From NCBI RefSeq assembly GCF_003148565.1, contig NZ_QGGL01000013.1, positions 1 through 64,000 on the forward strand: a stretch of DNA of 64,000 bases. The letters run 5' to 3'. Each line of letters begins with the position of its first letter. The stretch's first letter is position 1. Below the pieces are notes generated by a model. That model was not told the origin of the DNA. It was given only the letters and a program-made list of their open reading frames with translations, and searched no databases. This document shows positions 1 through 9,541 of this stretch, piece by piece. The stretch is from Tumebacillus permanentifrigoris (GTDB lineage: Bacteria; Bacillota; Bacilli; Tumebacillales; Tumebacillaceae). A program made the position numbers and the translations under genes.

Positions 1-140
1 CGCGAAGCCCCCCTCAAGATAAGACTTCCCACACGGTCAACGTGGTAAGACCCCCAGTAGAAGACTGGGTTGATAGGCTGGGTGTGTACGTGCCGCGAGG
101 CATTTAGCTGACCAGTACTAATAGGTCGAGGGCTTATCCT
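1..140 (+). rRNA. 23S rRNA, 3' end (partial)
   Basis: The stretch matches the conserved end of bacterial 23S rRNA, including the segment GACCAGTACTAATAGGTCGA just before the 3' terminus. The left part of the gene lies outside the window. A 5S gene follows about 50 bases later with no tRNA between them, so this is the tail of an rRNA operon read left to right. The exact 3' end is placed by comparison with known 23S ends and may be off by a few bases. Confidence 0.95.
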
Positions 141-189
141 ACGCAATACATTGTCTTGAACTCACAAAGTTGCGCTACCCAGTTGTCAC

Positions 190-308
190 AGTCTCGTGAT
201 GATGGCGGAAAGGTCACACCTGTTCCCATCTCGAACACAGAAGTTAAGCTTTCCAGCGCCGATGGTACTTGGACCGCAGGGTCCTGGGAGAGTAGGACGT
301 CGCGAGGC
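190..308 (+). rRNA. 5S rRNA
   Basis: The interior carries the hallmark 5S segments CCCATCTCGAACACAGAAG and AGCGCCGATGGTA, and ends GGGAGAGTAGGACG. The terminal helix is visible: CTCGTGATG at 193-201 pairs with CGTCGCGAG near 298-306. Length of about 118 is normal. It is followed directly by a terminator, so the operon ends here. Confidence 0.95.
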
Positions 309-318
309 AACAAGATAG

Positions 319-356
319 AAAGACCCGAACCGGTTTAGCGGATCGGGTCTTTTTTC
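319..356 (+). terminator. rRNA operon terminator
   Basis: Stem AAGACCCGA...TCGGGTCT followed by a run of six T. It closes the 23S-5S transcript. Confidence 0.9.
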
Positions 357-369
357 TTGCATCAGCAAG

Positions 370-378
370 TGTTATACT
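370..378 (+). promoter_or_regulatory. Extended -10 promoter for the YitT gene
   Basis: TGTTATACT is an extended -10 element, about 40 bases before the start codon at 417 and just after the rRNA terminator. No good -35 is visible. Confidence 0.45.
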
Positions 379-416
379 CTTGTCGATAATCACATACTAA
401 GGTGGAGACATGAGGC

Positions 417-1334
417 ATGAAGAGACAAAAGAAAAGCTACTCACCACGACGACTTCTATTTCTAGACTACCTCTACATCACGATCGGCTCACTTCTTGTC
501 GCTTTCGCCATCTCCTGGGTGTTCGTCCCCAACAAGACCGTAACCGGGGGCGTTACAGGGATTTCCATCCTCTTGTACTACTTGTTCGGGTGGAAGGTTT
601 CCATCACGTCGTTTCTCATCAACATACCACTGTTCTGGGTGGGGTTTCGCTTCCTCGGCGGTCGCGAGTTTGCCTTCAAGACACTGTACGGCATCATCTC
701 GCTAACGTTTTTTCTGTCGCTCACGGAACCACTTAAACAACATCCGTTGACCACCAACACGCTGCTCGCTTCCATCTACGGCGGGCTGTTGCTCGGGGCG
801 GGTCTTGGCATCGTGTTCCGAGGCCGTGCTACCACAGGTGGCACCGACTTGGCGGCGCGATTGATTCAGAATTACACCGGCATCTCAGCCGGGACTCTCT
901 TGCTGGTCATCGACGGTAGCATCATCGCAGCTGCCGGCGTGATTTTTGGTATCGAGCGCGTGTTGTTCGCGCTGATTTCCCTGTTTATTACGAGCAAGAC
1001 GATCGACCTCGTCCAACAAGGCGTCACTGTCGGCAAGATCTCCTACATCATCACGGATGACGAAGAGGCGGTTTCCAAGGCCATCCTCTTTAACTTGAAT
1101 CGCGGCTGTACGAAGCTCCCCTCCTATGGTGGCTTCACGGGAGTTGAACGGAACATGTTGATGACCGTCGTCTCCCGCAGCGAAGTCTCGCGCTTGAAGG
1201 AAATCGTGCGCCAGATCGATCCGCGCGCGTTTGTCATCGTCTCTGATGTGCAGGAAGTGCTAGGGGAAGGGTTCACTTATGCCCATGAAACGAGCGCCTT
1301 GACCGATGGACGCACAGACGAAAGGAGCCCCTGA
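417..1334 (+). CDS. YitT family membrane protein (DUF161 + DUF2179)
   Basis: 305-residue integral membrane protein of the YitT family. Several hydrophobic segments fill roughly residues 15-215, with the family-typical glycine-rich stretch GGVTGIS near residue 45 and [13 protein letters not shown] near 137. A soluble C-terminal DUF2179-like domain (about 218-275) follows. The function of these proteins is not settled; they are annotated only as conserved membrane proteins. The start at 417 has AAGGTGGAG at 400-408 as ribosome site; an ATG at 410 is in another frame. The transketolase gene starts two bases after the stop, so the two are probably cotranscribed. Confidence 0.85.
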   Translation: MKRQKKSYSPRRLLFLDYLYITIGSLLVAFAISWVFVPNKTVTGGVTGISILLYYLFGWKVSITSFLINIPLFWVGFRFLGGREFAFKTLYGIISLTFFLSLTEPLKQHPLTTNTLLASIYGGLLLGAGLGIVFRGRATTGGTDLAARLIQNYTGISAGTLLLVIDGSIIAAAGVIFGIERVLFALISLFITSKTIDLVQQGVTVGKISYIITDDEEAVSKAILFNLNRGCTKLPSYGGFTGVERNMLMTVVSRSEVSRLKEIVRQIDPRAFVIVSDVQEVLGEGFTYAHETSALTDGRTDERSP

Positions 1335-1336
1335 CA

Positions 1337-3340
1337 ATGTCCGCAAACCTTGACCAACTCGCCATCACGGCAATCCGCACGCTCTCGATCGATATGATCG
1401 ACAAAGCCAACTCTGGCCACCCCGGACTCCCGATGGGTGCTGCTCCGATGGCTTATGAACTGTGGGCGAAACATCTGAAACACAACCCGGCGAACCCGAC
1501 TTGGTTCGACCGCGACCGCTTCGTCCTCTCGGCGGGCCACGGGTCTGCGCTGCTGTACGCGCTGCTGCACTTGACCGGCTACGACCTCCCGCTGGAGCAA
1601 CTGCAAGAGTTCCGCCAATGGGGGAGCAAGACGCCGGGTCACCCGGAATTCGGCCACACCCCAGGCGTTGAGGCGACCACCGGCCCGCTCGGCCAAGGGA
1701 TTGGCATGGCAGTCGGCATGGCGATGGCAGAAGCGCACTTGGCAGCTACATACAACAAGGATGGTTATGAGATCATCTCCCACTACACCTACGCACTCTG
1801 CGGCGACGGCGACCTGATGGAAGGCGTATCGGCAGAAGCGGCGTCGATGGCCGGGCACATGGGCCTCGGCAAGCTGGTCGTGCTCTACGATTCCAACGAC
1901 ATCTCGCTCGATGGTCACCTGAGCTTCGCCTTCACCGAGAGCGTGCAGAAGCGCTTCGAGTCCTACGGCTGGCAGTACCTGCGCGTGGAGGATGGCACCG
2001 ACATCCACGCGATCGGCGAAGCGATTCAACAAGCACAGACCGACCTTCAACACCCGACCCTCATCGAAGTCCGCACGATCATCGGTCACGGGTCTCCGAA
2101 CCGCCAAGGGACGAGCAAGGCACACGGCTCCCCGCTCGGCGCGGAGGAAGCCAAACTGACCAAGGAAGCCTACGGGTGGGAACATGCACCGTTTGAGATC
2201 CCGCAGGACATCCGCGAGCACTTCAACCAAGTCAAAGCACAGGGTCAAAAGCTCGAAGCGCAGTGGAACGACAAGTTCGCGACGTATGAAAAAGCGCATC
2301 CGGAACTTGCCACGCAACTGAAGCAAGCGATCCACGGCGAACTTCCGGCGGGCTGGGATGCTGACTTCCCGACTTACACCCCGGATGGTCCGGCGGCGGC
2401 CACTCGCGACACTTCGGGTGCGGCGCTGAACGCCATCGCGAAAAACCTGCCGACCTTGTTCGGCGGTTCTGCAGACCTCGCGGGTTCCAACGTCACCACG
2501 CTCAAAGGCCTCCCGGTGTTTGACACCAAGGACTACTCCGGCCGCAATGTCTGGTTTGGCGTGCGTGAACACGCGATGGGTGCTGCGCTCAACGGCTTGT
2601 CGCTGCATGGCGGCATCCGTCCGTATGGCGGTACGTTCTTTGTCTTCTCCGACTACCTGCGCCCGGCGATCCGTCTGGCGGCCTTGATGGGCCAACCGGT
2701 CCTCTACGTGCTGACCCACGACTCGATCGCGGTCGGTGAGGACGGCCCGACCCACGAACCGGTCGAGCATCTGGCTGCTCTGCGCGTCATCCCGAACTTG
2801 ACCGTGCTGCGTCCGGCTGATGGCAACGAAACCAACGAAGCCTACCGCTGGGCGATCTCCCAGCGCGAGACCCCGGTGGCGATGGTGCTGACCCGTCAGA
2901 AACTGCCGCAACTCCAAGGCACGGGTGAAAAAGCGCGCGACGGCATCGCGAAGGGCGCATACGTCCTCGCAGATCCGGCTGACGGCGCTACTCCGCAAGT
3001 GATCCTGATCGCGACAGGTTCAGAGGTCGCCCTCGCTGTCGAGGCGCAAAAAGCGCTTGGCGAGCAAGGCATCGCCGCGCGCGTCGTCTCGATGCCGGCA
3101 CAGAACCTGTTCGAGCAGCAATCCCAAGCGTACAAAGACTCCGTCCTCCCGCCGTCGATCAAAGCTCGCGTCGCGATCGAAATGGGCGTCACGTTCGGCT
3201 GGCACAAGTACGTCGGCACCGATGGCTCCGTGATCGGCATCGACACCTTTGGCGCCTCCGCACCGGGGGAGCGCGTGATCAAGGAGTACGGCTTCACCGT
3301 CGAGAACGTTCTCGACCATGTAAAAAAAGTCCTCGGCTAA
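1337..3340 (+). CDS. tkt: Transketolase
   Basis: 667-residue thiamine-diphosphate enzyme of the pentose phosphate pathway that moves two-carbon units between sugar phosphates in the cytoplasm. Visible family features are the N-terminal [16 protein letters not shown] segment, the ThDP/metal motif [13 protein letters not shown] near residue 155, and the pyrimidine-domain segment around [14 protein letters not shown] near 408. Full-length for the family (about 660). GAAAGGAG at 1320-1327 is a good ribosome site. Expression is probably coupled to the YitT gene two bases upstream, and a strong terminator follows at 3387. Confidence 0.97.
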   Translation: MSANLDQLAITAIRTLSIDMIDKANSGHPGLPMGAAPMAYELWAKHLKHNPANPTWFDRDRFVLSAGHGSALLYALLHLTGYDLPLEQLQEFRQWGSKTPGHPEFGHTPGVEATTGPLGQGIGMAVGMAMAEAHLAATYNKDGYEIISHYTYALCGDGDLMEGVSAEAASMAGHMGLGKLVVLYDSNDISLDGHLSFAFTESVQKRFESYGWQYLRVEDGTDIHAIGEAIQQAQTDLQHPTLIEVRTIIGHGSPNRQGTSKAHGSPLGAEEAKLTKEAYGWEHAPFEIPQDIREHFNQVKAQGQKLEAQWNDKFATYEKAHPELATQLKQAIHGELPAGWDADFPTYTPDGPAAATRDTSGAALNAIAKNLPTLFGGSADLAGSNVTTLKGLPVFDTKDYSGRNVWFGVREHAMGAALNGLSLHGGIRPYGGTFFVFSDYLRPAIRLAALMGQPVLYVLTHDSIAVGEDGPTHEPVEHLAALRVIPNLTVLRPADGNETNEAYRWAISQRETPVAMVLTRQKLPQLQGTGEKARDGIAKGAYVLADPADGATPQVILIATGSEVALAVEAQKALGEQGIAARVVSMPAQNLFEQQSQAYKDSVLPPSIKARVAIEMGVTFGWHKYVGTDGSVIGIDTFGASAPGERVIKEYGFTVENVLDHVKKVLG

Positions 3341-3386
3341 GCTCACGATTCCTGTGAAAGCCCAAAAACGTCCATAAACACTCACG

Positions 3387-3415
3387 AACGCCCTCCCACG
3401 TGGAGGGCGTTTTTC
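3387..3415 (+). terminator. Terminator after tkt
   Basis: Stem ACGCCCTCCACG-type arms (ACGCCCTCC / GGAGGGCGT) followed by five T. Confidence 0.85.
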
Positions 3416-3550
3416 ACTCTCCGCCAGCCTGCCAACTTGCTTGTGACGCATTTCACAAATCGTTCATTCTTCATCTGTATTTGATCGCCACAATAGGCTG
3501 CTGGCGGGTGTATGATAGGGGTGTAAGAAACACTAGGAGGCGGATTACCA

Positions 3551-3988
3551 ATGAAAAAGTTCACTCTTCTCGCGACCACCGCAGTTGTCGCTTTTGGTAT
3601 GATTCTCACGGGTTGTGGCTCCACCGAAACCAAGAATGAAGCGAGCACGACCACCCCGGCTGCTACCACCACGCCGGCTGCAACGACGACCCCGGCTGCT
3701 TCGGGTGATGAGCAAGTGATCCACGTTTCCGCGAAAAACTACGCGTGGGAACTCGACAAGACCGAAGTCAAAGTCGGCAAGCCGGTCAAGCTGATCATCA
3801 CCGCTACCGAAGGCATGCACGGCCTGACCATCGACGGCACCGACGTAAAAGGCGTACACGCGATGTCCGGCAAGGAAGAAACCGCGACCTTCACCCCGAC
3901 CAAAGCGGGCGACCTGAACCTCGTGTGCTCGATCATGTGCGGCACGGGTCACGGTACGATGAAGACCACGCTGAAAGTGACCGAGTAA
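3551..3988 (+). CDS. Cupredoxin-domain lipoprotein with CuA-like motif
   Basis: 145-residue exported lipoprotein. The signal peptide ends in the lipobox LTGC (Cys about residue 22). A spacer with three TTTPAA repeats (about 33-55) follows, then one cupredoxin fold. The C-terminal CSIMCGTGHGTM has the C-x3-C-x3-H-x2-M spacing of the CuA site of cytochrome oxidase subunit II, with an upstream His in EGMHGLTI. No oxidase genes are near, so it is a stand-alone domain anchored outside the membrane. A role in copper delivery or electron transfer is inference. GGAGGCGG supplies the ribosome site. Single-gene unit, terminator at 4052. Confidence 0.82.
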   Translation: MKKFTLLATTAVVAFGMILTGCGSTETKNEASTTTPAATTTPAATTTPAASGDEQVIHVSAKNYAWELDKTEVKVGKPVKLIITATEGMHGLTIDGTDVKGVHAMSGKEETATFTPTKAGDLNLVCSIMCGTGHGTMKTTLKVTE

Positions 3989-4051
3989 GCTTCCCTTTAC
4001 AACGCTCAAGTCACACCGATCGAGAAACCGATCACGCATCGATCACCCACG

Positions 4052-4088
4052 AAAGACCCTGCGGCTGCGACCGCAGGGTCTTTTTTTT
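4052..4088 (+). terminator. Terminator after cupredoxin gene
   Basis: Stem AGACCCTGCGG...CCGCAGGGTCT with eight T. Confidence 0.9.
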
Positions 4089-4165
4089 CCTCCTCTGTAA
4101 CTTGGACAAAACTTCCAGCGTCCATCCTCATATACATGATCGTGAAGGATGGAGGGTTACACAAC

Positions 4166-4912
4166 ATGGGGAAAAAACAGAAGGTTTGGTGGGGCGTGCT
4201 CCTCTCGACCGTGGTGATGACCGGGGCGGTGTTGGTCGGGGTGAGCCAGTGGCAAGATCGCAAGCCCGTCGAGGCGGCGACCACCGAAGCGGGGCCGAAG
4301 CAACCGGTGTGGCCGGCAGATCCGCTACGTGAGGAGATGAAAGGACTGCGCGAGGATGCGCTCACCCAGCAACGCAATCTCGACCTCCGCCGCGCAAAAG
4401 CCCGGCACGAGGCGTACCTCGCCGGGCTCGCCACGGCACCGGGCAAGCAGATCGGCAGCTTCCGCACCTCGCTTGCCGGACACAATGCCTCGGGTCGCGT
4501 GCAGAACATCGTGCTCGCCAGCCACAAGCTCAACGGCAAAGTCCTGCTGCCAGGGGAGCAGTTGTCGTTCAACGATGTGCTCGGCGATTCGAACGATCCG
4601 GGAGCTGGCTGGCAACTCGCCACGGTCATCGTCGGCAAAAAATACGAAAACGGCTACGGCGGTGGCATCTGCCAAGTCTCGACCACGTTGTACAACAGCG
4701 TCCTGCACGCGGGACTGAAAGTCACGGAACGCTACACGCACAGCCTGCCCGTCGGCTACGTCGAACCGGGCCAAGACGCGACCGTGTCCTACCCGGAACT
4801 CGACTTCAAATTCGTGAACTCGACCGCAGCCCCGGTGCGCCTGCAAACCACCGTCAACGGGGACGACGTGACGGCGACGATCCTGCAACTCCCCGTGGAG
4901 ACGGTGGAGTAG
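4166..4912 (+). CDS. VanW family protein
   Basis: 248 residues with one N-terminal membrane anchor (about 6-24), a charged linker, and a VanW domain from about residue 85 to 225 (segments ASHKLNGKVLLPGEQLSFN, YGGGICQVSTTLYN and RYTHSLPVGYV). VanW-like proteins are common in Gram-positive cell envelopes; their biochemical role is unknown. I start at 4166 because GATGGAGGG lies just upstream. An in-frame ATG at 4136 has no ribosome site. It is monocistronic, with terminators on both sides. Confidence 0.8.
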   Translation: MGKKQKVWWGVLLSTVVMTGAVLVGVSQWQDRKPVEAATTEAGPKQPVWPADPLREEMKGLREDALTQQRNLDLRRAKARHEAYLAGLATAPGKQIGSFRTSLAGHNASGRVQNIVLASHKLNGKVLLPGEQLSFNDVLGDSNDPGAGWQLATVIVGKKYENGYGGGICQVSTTLYNSVLHAGLKVTERYTHSLPVGYVEPGQDATVSYPELDFKFVNSTAAPVRLQTTVNGDDVTATILQLPVETVE

Positions 4913-4947
4913 GAGGGGGACGTGGTGGCGTTCACGAATCCGTATAG

Positions 4948-4982
4948 GAAAAAAACCAAGCATCCAACTGCTTGGTTTTTTT
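4948..4982 (+). terminator. Terminator after VanW gene
   Basis: AAAAAACCAAGCA / TGCTTGGTTTTTT stem with long T run. Confidence 0.9.
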
Positions 4983-4992
4983 CGTATATGTA

Positions 4993-5021
4993 TTGCAAGT
5001 TTATGCATACGACCGTATAAT
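4993..5021 (+). promoter_or_regulatory. Sigma-A promoter of the arg operon, possible operator
   Basis: TTGCAA (4993-4998), 17-base spacer, TATAAT (5016-5021). The spacer and flanks hold AT-rich TATGTAT and TATGCATA half-sites that loosely resemble ArgR/AhrC ARG boxes. Regulation by an arginine repressor is expected for these genes, but the box match is imperfect. Confidence 0.7.
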
Positions 5022-5056
5022 GATCCATAGCATAAAAAACAGAGGTGAGAGAAGAG

Positions 5057-6097
5057 ATGCAGATCGCCATCTTGGGCGCGACAGGTTATACGGGATTGGA
5101 AGTGGTGCGCTTGTTGCAGCACCACGAGCAGGCGGAAGTGACCTACGTGTCCTCCGACTCACAAGCAGGGGCGCACTTGGCGGATGTGTACCCACATCTG
5201 CGCGGAGTTCTCGCGCACACGCTAGAGGTGGCCGACCCAGTGGAGATCGCCAAGCGAGCCGACTATGCGTTGGTGGCGTTGCCATCGGGCGTGTCGACGA
5301 ACGTGGTGCCAGGGCTGTTGGCAGCGGGTGTGCGCGTGATCGACCTCGCAGGAGATCACCGCTTGCCAAGTGCAGTATACGCCGCTTGGTATCAAAAAAC
5401 GCCGCCATCGTCCTCCGTCCTCGCCAGCGCGATCTACGGACTGCCGGAGCTCTACGCGGACCAGATCGCCGATGCGAAACTGATCGCCAACCCCGGTTGC
5501 TACCCGACCGCGACGCTGCTCTCGTTGCTCCCGCTGGTCAAGCACGGACTGATCGACCCGCAATCGCTGATCATCGACGCCAAGTCGGGCCTCTCCGGTG
5601 CAGGCAAAGCCCTCTCCGCAGGCACGCACTTCGTCGAAGTTCACGAGAATTTCAAAGCCTACAAAGTCGGGGAGCACCAGCACATCCCGGAGATCGAACA
5701 GGTGCTGACCGACGTCAACCCGAGCGGCGAGCCGGTGACGATCTCGTTCACGACACACTTGGTGCCGATGATCCGCGGGATTCTCACGACGAGCTACGCG
5801 AAACTGACGGGGAGTTACAGCACGGAGGACCTGTTGGCCGTGTACCGCGAATTCTACCGCAACGCTCCGTTCGTCCGTCTGCATGCGGCGGGCCATTGGC
5901 CCCAGACGCGCGATGTGACGGCGAGCAACTATTGTGACATCGGACTGCGTGTCGATCCGCGCACACAGCGTGTGACGGTGATCGGCGCGATTGATAATCT
6001 AGTGAAGGGCGCAGGAGGGCAAGCCATTCAGAACCTCAACCTGCTCGCCGGACTGGCACAGACAACCGGGCTGACGACAGCGCCCGTCTACTTATAA
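5057..6097 (+). CDS. argC: N-acetyl-gamma-glutamyl-phosphate reductase
   Basis: 346 residues. It reduces N-acetylglutamyl phosphate to the semialdehyde with NADPH, the third step of arginine synthesis. The N-terminal Rossmann motif GATGYTGLE and the active-site segment NPGCYPTA (Cys about 146) are present. I choose ATG 5057, preceded by AGAGGTGAG; an in-frame GTG at 5045 lies inside that ribosome site. First gene of argC-J-B-D, directly behind the promoter at 4993. Confidence 0.96.
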   Translation: MQIAILGATGYTGLEVVRLLQHHEQAEVTYVSSDSQAGAHLADVYPHLRGVLAHTLEVADPVEIAKRADYALVALPSGVSTNVVPGLLAAGVRVIDLAGDHRLPSAVYAAWYQKTPPSSSVLASAIYGLPELYADQIADAKLIANPGCYPTATLLSLLPLVKHGLIDPQSLIIDAKSGLSGAGKALSAGTHFVEVHENFKAYKVGEHQHIPEIEQVLTDVNPSGEPVTISFTTHLVPMIRGILTTSYAKLTGSYSTEDLLAVYREFYRNAPFVRLHAAGHWPQTRDVTASNYCDIGLRVDPRTQRVTVIGAIDNLVKGAGGQAIQNLNLLAGLAQTTGLTTAPVYL

Positions 6098-6115
6098 CCC
6101 AAGGGAGAGAGCGAC

Positions 6116-7345
6116 ATGAAAACCATCGAGAAAACCACCTGCACCGTGCTCTCCGCAGGCGGTGTCACCACAGCGCAAGGCTTCAAAGCGACCGGCTTGC
6201 ACAGCGGGATCAAGAAAAAACGCAAAGACCTCGGCTTGCTCGTCAGCGCAGTGCCGGCCGTAGCAGCAGGTGTGTTCACGACCAACCTCGTGCGCGCCGC
6301 CTGTGTGACGCAAAATGAAGCCCAACTGCTCGCACAGCCCTACCTCCAAGCGATCGTCGTCAACTCGGGCAACGCGAATGCTTGCACCGGCGTACAAGGG
6401 GACCAAGATGCGAAAACCATGCGTGCAGAGACGGCCAAAGCGCTCGGACTGGCGGATGACGCAGTGGCGATCGCTTCCACGGGCGTGATCGGCGTCCCGC
6501 TTCCGATGGCCCCACTGCTCGCGGGGATCGGGCAAGCGGCGACAACGCTTGCACAAGCGGGCGGTGACTTTTTTGCCGAAGCGATGTTGACGACCGATAC
6601 GGGCAAAAAAGAAGTGGCGGTGCAACTGCTCCTCGACGGCGTGACCGTGACGATCGGCGGCGCGGCGAAAGGGTCGGGGATGATCCACCCGAACATGGCG
6701 ACGATGCTGGCGTTTGTCACCACCGATGCGGCAGTCGAACCGGCGGCGCTCAAGCGGTTGCTGTCGCGCACGACCGACCAGACCTACAACCGCATCACCG
6801 TGGATGGCGACACCTCCACGAACGACATGGTGCTGGTGCTGGCGAACGGGATGGCGGGCAACGACACGCTGGATGAAACGCACCCGCAGTGGACGGAATT
6901 TGCGGACGCGTTCCGCTATGTCTCGGAGAAGCTGGCGAAGGACATCGCACGCGACGGCGAAGGCGCGACCAAGTTGCTCGAAGTCGTCGTGAACAGTGCC
7001 CCGACCGAAGGCATCGCTTCGGTGATCGCCAAGTCGGTCATCGGCTCCTCGCTGGTCAAAACGGCCGTATTTGGCGCCGACGCGAACTGGGGCCGCATCC
7101 TCGCGGCGGCAGGCTACTCCGGGGCTCAGTTTGACCCGAACCTGCTCGACATCTACATCGGGTCGGTGCAAGTGGCTCAAAATGGCATGGGGCTGGTCTT
7201 TGATGAAGAGACGGCGAGGGAGTACTTGCTGGGCGACCATGTCGTTCTGACCGTCAACCTCAACCAAGGCGAGGAGACGGCATCGGCGTATGGCTGCGAC
7301 CTGACCTATGACTATGTGCGGATCAACGCCAGCTACCGGACTTGA
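6116..7345 (+). CDS. argJ: Bifunctional ornithine acetyltransferase / N-acetylglutamate synthase
   Basis: 409 residues. ArgJ moves the acetyl group from N-acetylornithine to glutamate, giving the cyclic acetyl-saving arginine pathway. The self-cleavage segment KGSGMIHPNMATML is intact around residue 182-195; the Thr in ATML becomes the N-terminal nucleophile of the beta chain. Ribosome site AAGGGAGAGAG lies 9 bases upstream, and argC ends 18 bases before the start. Whether it also acts as N-acetylglutamate synthase cannot be told from sequence. Confidence 0.96.
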   Translation: MKTIEKTTCTVLSAGGVTTAQGFKATGLHSGIKKKRKDLGLLVSAVPAVAAGVFTTNLVRAACVTQNEAQLLAQPYLQAIVVNSGNANACTGVQGDQDAKTMRAETAKALGLADDAVAIASTGVIGVPLPMAPLLAGIGQAATTLAQAGGDFFAEAMLTTDTGKKEVAVQLLLDGVTVTIGGAAKGSGMIHPNMATMLAFVTTDAAVEPAALKRLLSRTTDQTYNRITVDGDTSTNDMVLVLANGMAGNDTLDETHPQWTEFADAFRYVSEKLAKDIARDGEGATKLLEVVVNSAPTEGIASVIAKSVIGSSLVKTAVFGADANWGRILAAAGYSGAQFDPNLLDIYIGSVQVAQNGMGLVFDEETAREYLLGDHVVLTVNLNQGEETASAYGCDLTYDYVRINASYRT

Positions 7346-7355
7346 GGTGGTGGAG

Positions 7356-8243
7356 ATGAATGTGCTCACAGAAATCTCCAGCGCGGACAAAGCGCAGATC
7401 CTCATCGAAGCCCTGCCCTACATCCAAAAGTTCAGCGGCAAGATCGTCGTCGTCAAATACGGCGGCTCCACGATCTCCGCAGAGGCTGACCGCGACGGAA
7501 TCGACCCGGTGATCCTCGACATCATCTGGCTCAAGCAAGTCGGCCTGTTGCCTGTCGTCGTACATGGAGGAGGCAAAGCGATCACCAAACTGCTGAACCG
7601 ACTTGGACACCAAGCCCAGTTCGTCGACGGCCTGCGCGTGACCGATGAACCGACGATGGAAGTCGTGGAGATGGTGCTCGGCGGACAAGTCAACAAGCAA
7701 CTGGTGGCAGCGTTTGGCGCGGCTGGCTGTGCGGCGGTCGGATTGACCGGCGTCGACGGCAACCTGTTGCAGGTGCAGAAAAAACACCACGCCAGCGGCG
7801 ACCTCGGACTCGTCGGTGAAGTGACGAACGTCCAGACCGAAGTCCTCCAAGCGCTGCTCGCAAGTGGCTTCATCCCCGTGATCGCCCCGATCGGCGTGGA
7901 CGAAGCGGGGACGCGCTACAACGTCAATGCGGACAGTGCCGCCGGTGCGATCGCCGGTGCCTTGCAGGCGGAGAAATTGATCCTGTTGACCGACGTACCG
8001 GGCATTCTGAAAAACGGCGTCGTCCTCTCCGAGGTCACCGCCGCACAGATTGACGATCTGATCGCAGACGGTACAGTCTCCGGCGGCATGGTTCCGAAAG
8101 TGGAAGCCTGCCTCGAAGCGTTGCGCTACGGCGCCCGTCATGTCCACATCCTCAACGGCAACGAGCGCCACGCGCTCCTGTTGGAAGTCTTCACGAAAAA
8201 TGGCATCGGCACGTTGGTGCAAGGAGGAGAACCTACAGCATGA
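7356..8243 (+). CDS. argB: Acetylglutamate kinase
   Basis: 295 residues, amino-acid kinase family, phosphorylating N-acetylglutamate. Visible motifs are VVKYGG near residue 31, VHGGGKAITK near 70 and NVNADSAAGAIAGAL near 187. The start at 7356 (MNVLTEIS) has GAGGTGG eight bases upstream; the frame is open further left, but that part overlaps the argJ tail. It overlaps argD by ATGA, so translation of the two is probably coupled. Confidence 0.96.
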   Translation: MNVLTEISSADKAQILIEALPYIQKFSGKIVVVKYGGSTISAEADRDGIDPVILDIIWLKQVGLLPVVVHGGGKAITKLLNRLGHQAQFVDGLRVTDEPTMEVVEMVLGGQVNKQLVAAFGAAGCAAVGLTGVDGNLLQVQKKHHASGDLGLVGEVTNVQTEVLQALLASGFIPVIAPIGVDEAGTRYNVNADSAAGAIAGALQAEKLILLTDVPGILKNGVVLSEVTAAQIDDLIADGTVSGGMVPKVEACLEALRYGARHVHILNGNERHALLLEVFTKNGIGTLVQGGEPTA

Positions 8244-9418
8244 CACACCTGATGAGCAACTATGGTCGTTTCCCCGTCGCCTTTGTGCAGGGCGCTGGCA
8301 CGCGGCTCTATGACGAAGCGGGGCGCGAATACCTCGACTTCACCTCCGGCATCGCCGTCACCAACCTCGGCCATTGCCACCCGAACGTCACGCAGGCGAT
8401 TCAGCAGCAAGCAGAGACGCTCGTACACACCTCGAATCTGTTCCAGATCCCCGGACAGGAAGCCGTCGCGCAAAAGCTCTGCCAGCTCTCCGGGCTGGAC
8501 CGAGCGTTTTTCTGCAACTCGGGTGCAGAGGCCAACGAAGCGGCGATCAAGCTGGCGCGCAAGCACAGCAAGGAAGTCTACGGCGAGCACAAGTTTGAGA
8601 TCCTCACGCTCGAGGATGCGTTTCACGGACGGACGCTTGCCACCGTCTCGGCCACACCGCGCCCGAAGTTCCACGAAGGATTCGCGCCGCTGATGCCGGG
8701 GTTTCAACACGTTGCCAAAAACCTCGCCGCCCTCGAAGCGGCGATCTCCCCGCAGACCTGTGCGATCCTGCTCGAACCGGTCCAAGGCGAGGGGGGCGTC
8801 CTGCCGCTGACCCCAGAGTTTCTACAAGGCGTGCGCAACCTCTGCGACCAGCACGGCCTGCTCCTGATCCTCGACGAAGTGCAGACGGGCATCGGGCGCA
8901 CAGGGACGATGTTTGCATTCCAACAAGCCGGCATCCAGCCGGACATCCTCACGCTGGCGAAGGCGCTGGGCAACGGCATCCCGGTTGGAGCCACGCTGGC
9001 GACGGAACAAGTCGCCTCGGCGTTCACGCCCGGCACGCATGGCAGTACGTTTGGCGGCACTCCGCTGGTGATGGCGGCCGTGTTGGCTACGCTGCAGACG
9101 ATTGAGGAGGAGGGTCTGCTCCAACAGGCGGTCGAGATGGGCGAACAGTTGGCGTTGCGCCTACAAGATCTGCTCGAGCACTACGACTGCCTGAGCGAAG
9201 TGCGCGGACTCGGTCTCCTGCGCGGTGTGGTCTTGGATCGACCGGTCGCGCCGCTGGTCGCCAAGTGCCTCGACCTCGGCCTGCTCGTGCTCTCCGCCGG
9301 GGAGAAAACGCTGCGCTTGCTGCCGCCGCTCACCGTCAGTTCGCAAGACATCCACCTCGGCATCAAGCTGCTCGAACAGGCGTTGCAGGAAGTGATCACG
9401 CCTGTCGCCCAACCGTAA
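8240..9418 (+). CDS. argD: Acetylornithine aminotransferase
   Basis: 392-residue class III PLP aminotransferase that converts N-acetylglutamate semialdehyde to N-acetylornithine. The PLP lysine sits in LTLAKALGNGIPVGA near residue 240, with the upstream aspartate in LLILDEVQTGIGRTG. Position at the end of argCJB supports ArgD rather than another class III enzyme. ATGA overlap with argB and AAGGAGGAG at 8221-8229. argF and the carbamoyl-phosphate synthase genes are not in this window. Terminator at 9441. Confidence 0.95.
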   Translation: MTHLMSNYGRFPVAFVQGAGTRLYDEAGREYLDFTSGIAVTNLGHCHPNVTQAIQQQAETLVHTSNLFQIPGQEAVAQKLCQLSGLDRAFFCNSGAEANEAAIKLARKHSKEVYGEHKFEILTLEDAFHGRTLATVSATPRPKFHEGFAPLMPGFQHVAKNLAALEAAISPQTCAILLEPVQGEGGVLPLTPEFLQGVRNLCDQHGLLLILDEVQTGIGRTGTMFAFQQAGIQPDILTLAKALGNGIPVGATLATEQVASAFTPGTHGSTFGGTPLVMAAVLATLQTIEEEGLLQQAVEMGEQLALRLQDLLEHYDCLSEVRGLGLLRGVVLDRPVAPLVAKCLDLGLLVLSAGEKTLRLLPPLTVSSQDIHLGIKLLEQALQEVITPVAQP

Positions 9419-9440
9419 CCAGACCTCACCTACCCTCGTA

Positions 9441-9473
9441 AAAAGCCCGTGCTGAGCGCACGGGCATTTTTTC
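9441..9473 (+). terminator. Terminator of arg operon
   Basis: GCCCGTGC / GCACGGGC stem followed by six T. Confidence 0.9.
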
Positions 9474-9475
9474 GT

Positions 9476-9505
9476 TTGACAACTTCTGGTGTTCGTGTGT
9501 ATTAT
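9476..9505 (+). promoter_or_regulatory. Sigma-A promoter of the GntR/ABC operon
   Basis: TTGACA (9476-9481), 18-base spacer, TATTAT (9500-9505). GTGTTC at 9489-9494 and GAACAC at 9513-9518 form a widely spaced inverted pair across the -10, a plausible operator for the GntR protein encoded in the operon. Confidence 0.7.
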
Positions 9506-9541
9506 GTACCTAGAACACTACAACACCTAAGGGGTGAGCTG

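Noticed and set aside
1277-2998. 573-codon open frame on the minus strand inside transketolase
   Set aside because: Shadow of a GC-rich gene: transketolase motifs are perfect on the plus strand, and the shadow has no ribosome site and an Arg-rich, family-free composition.
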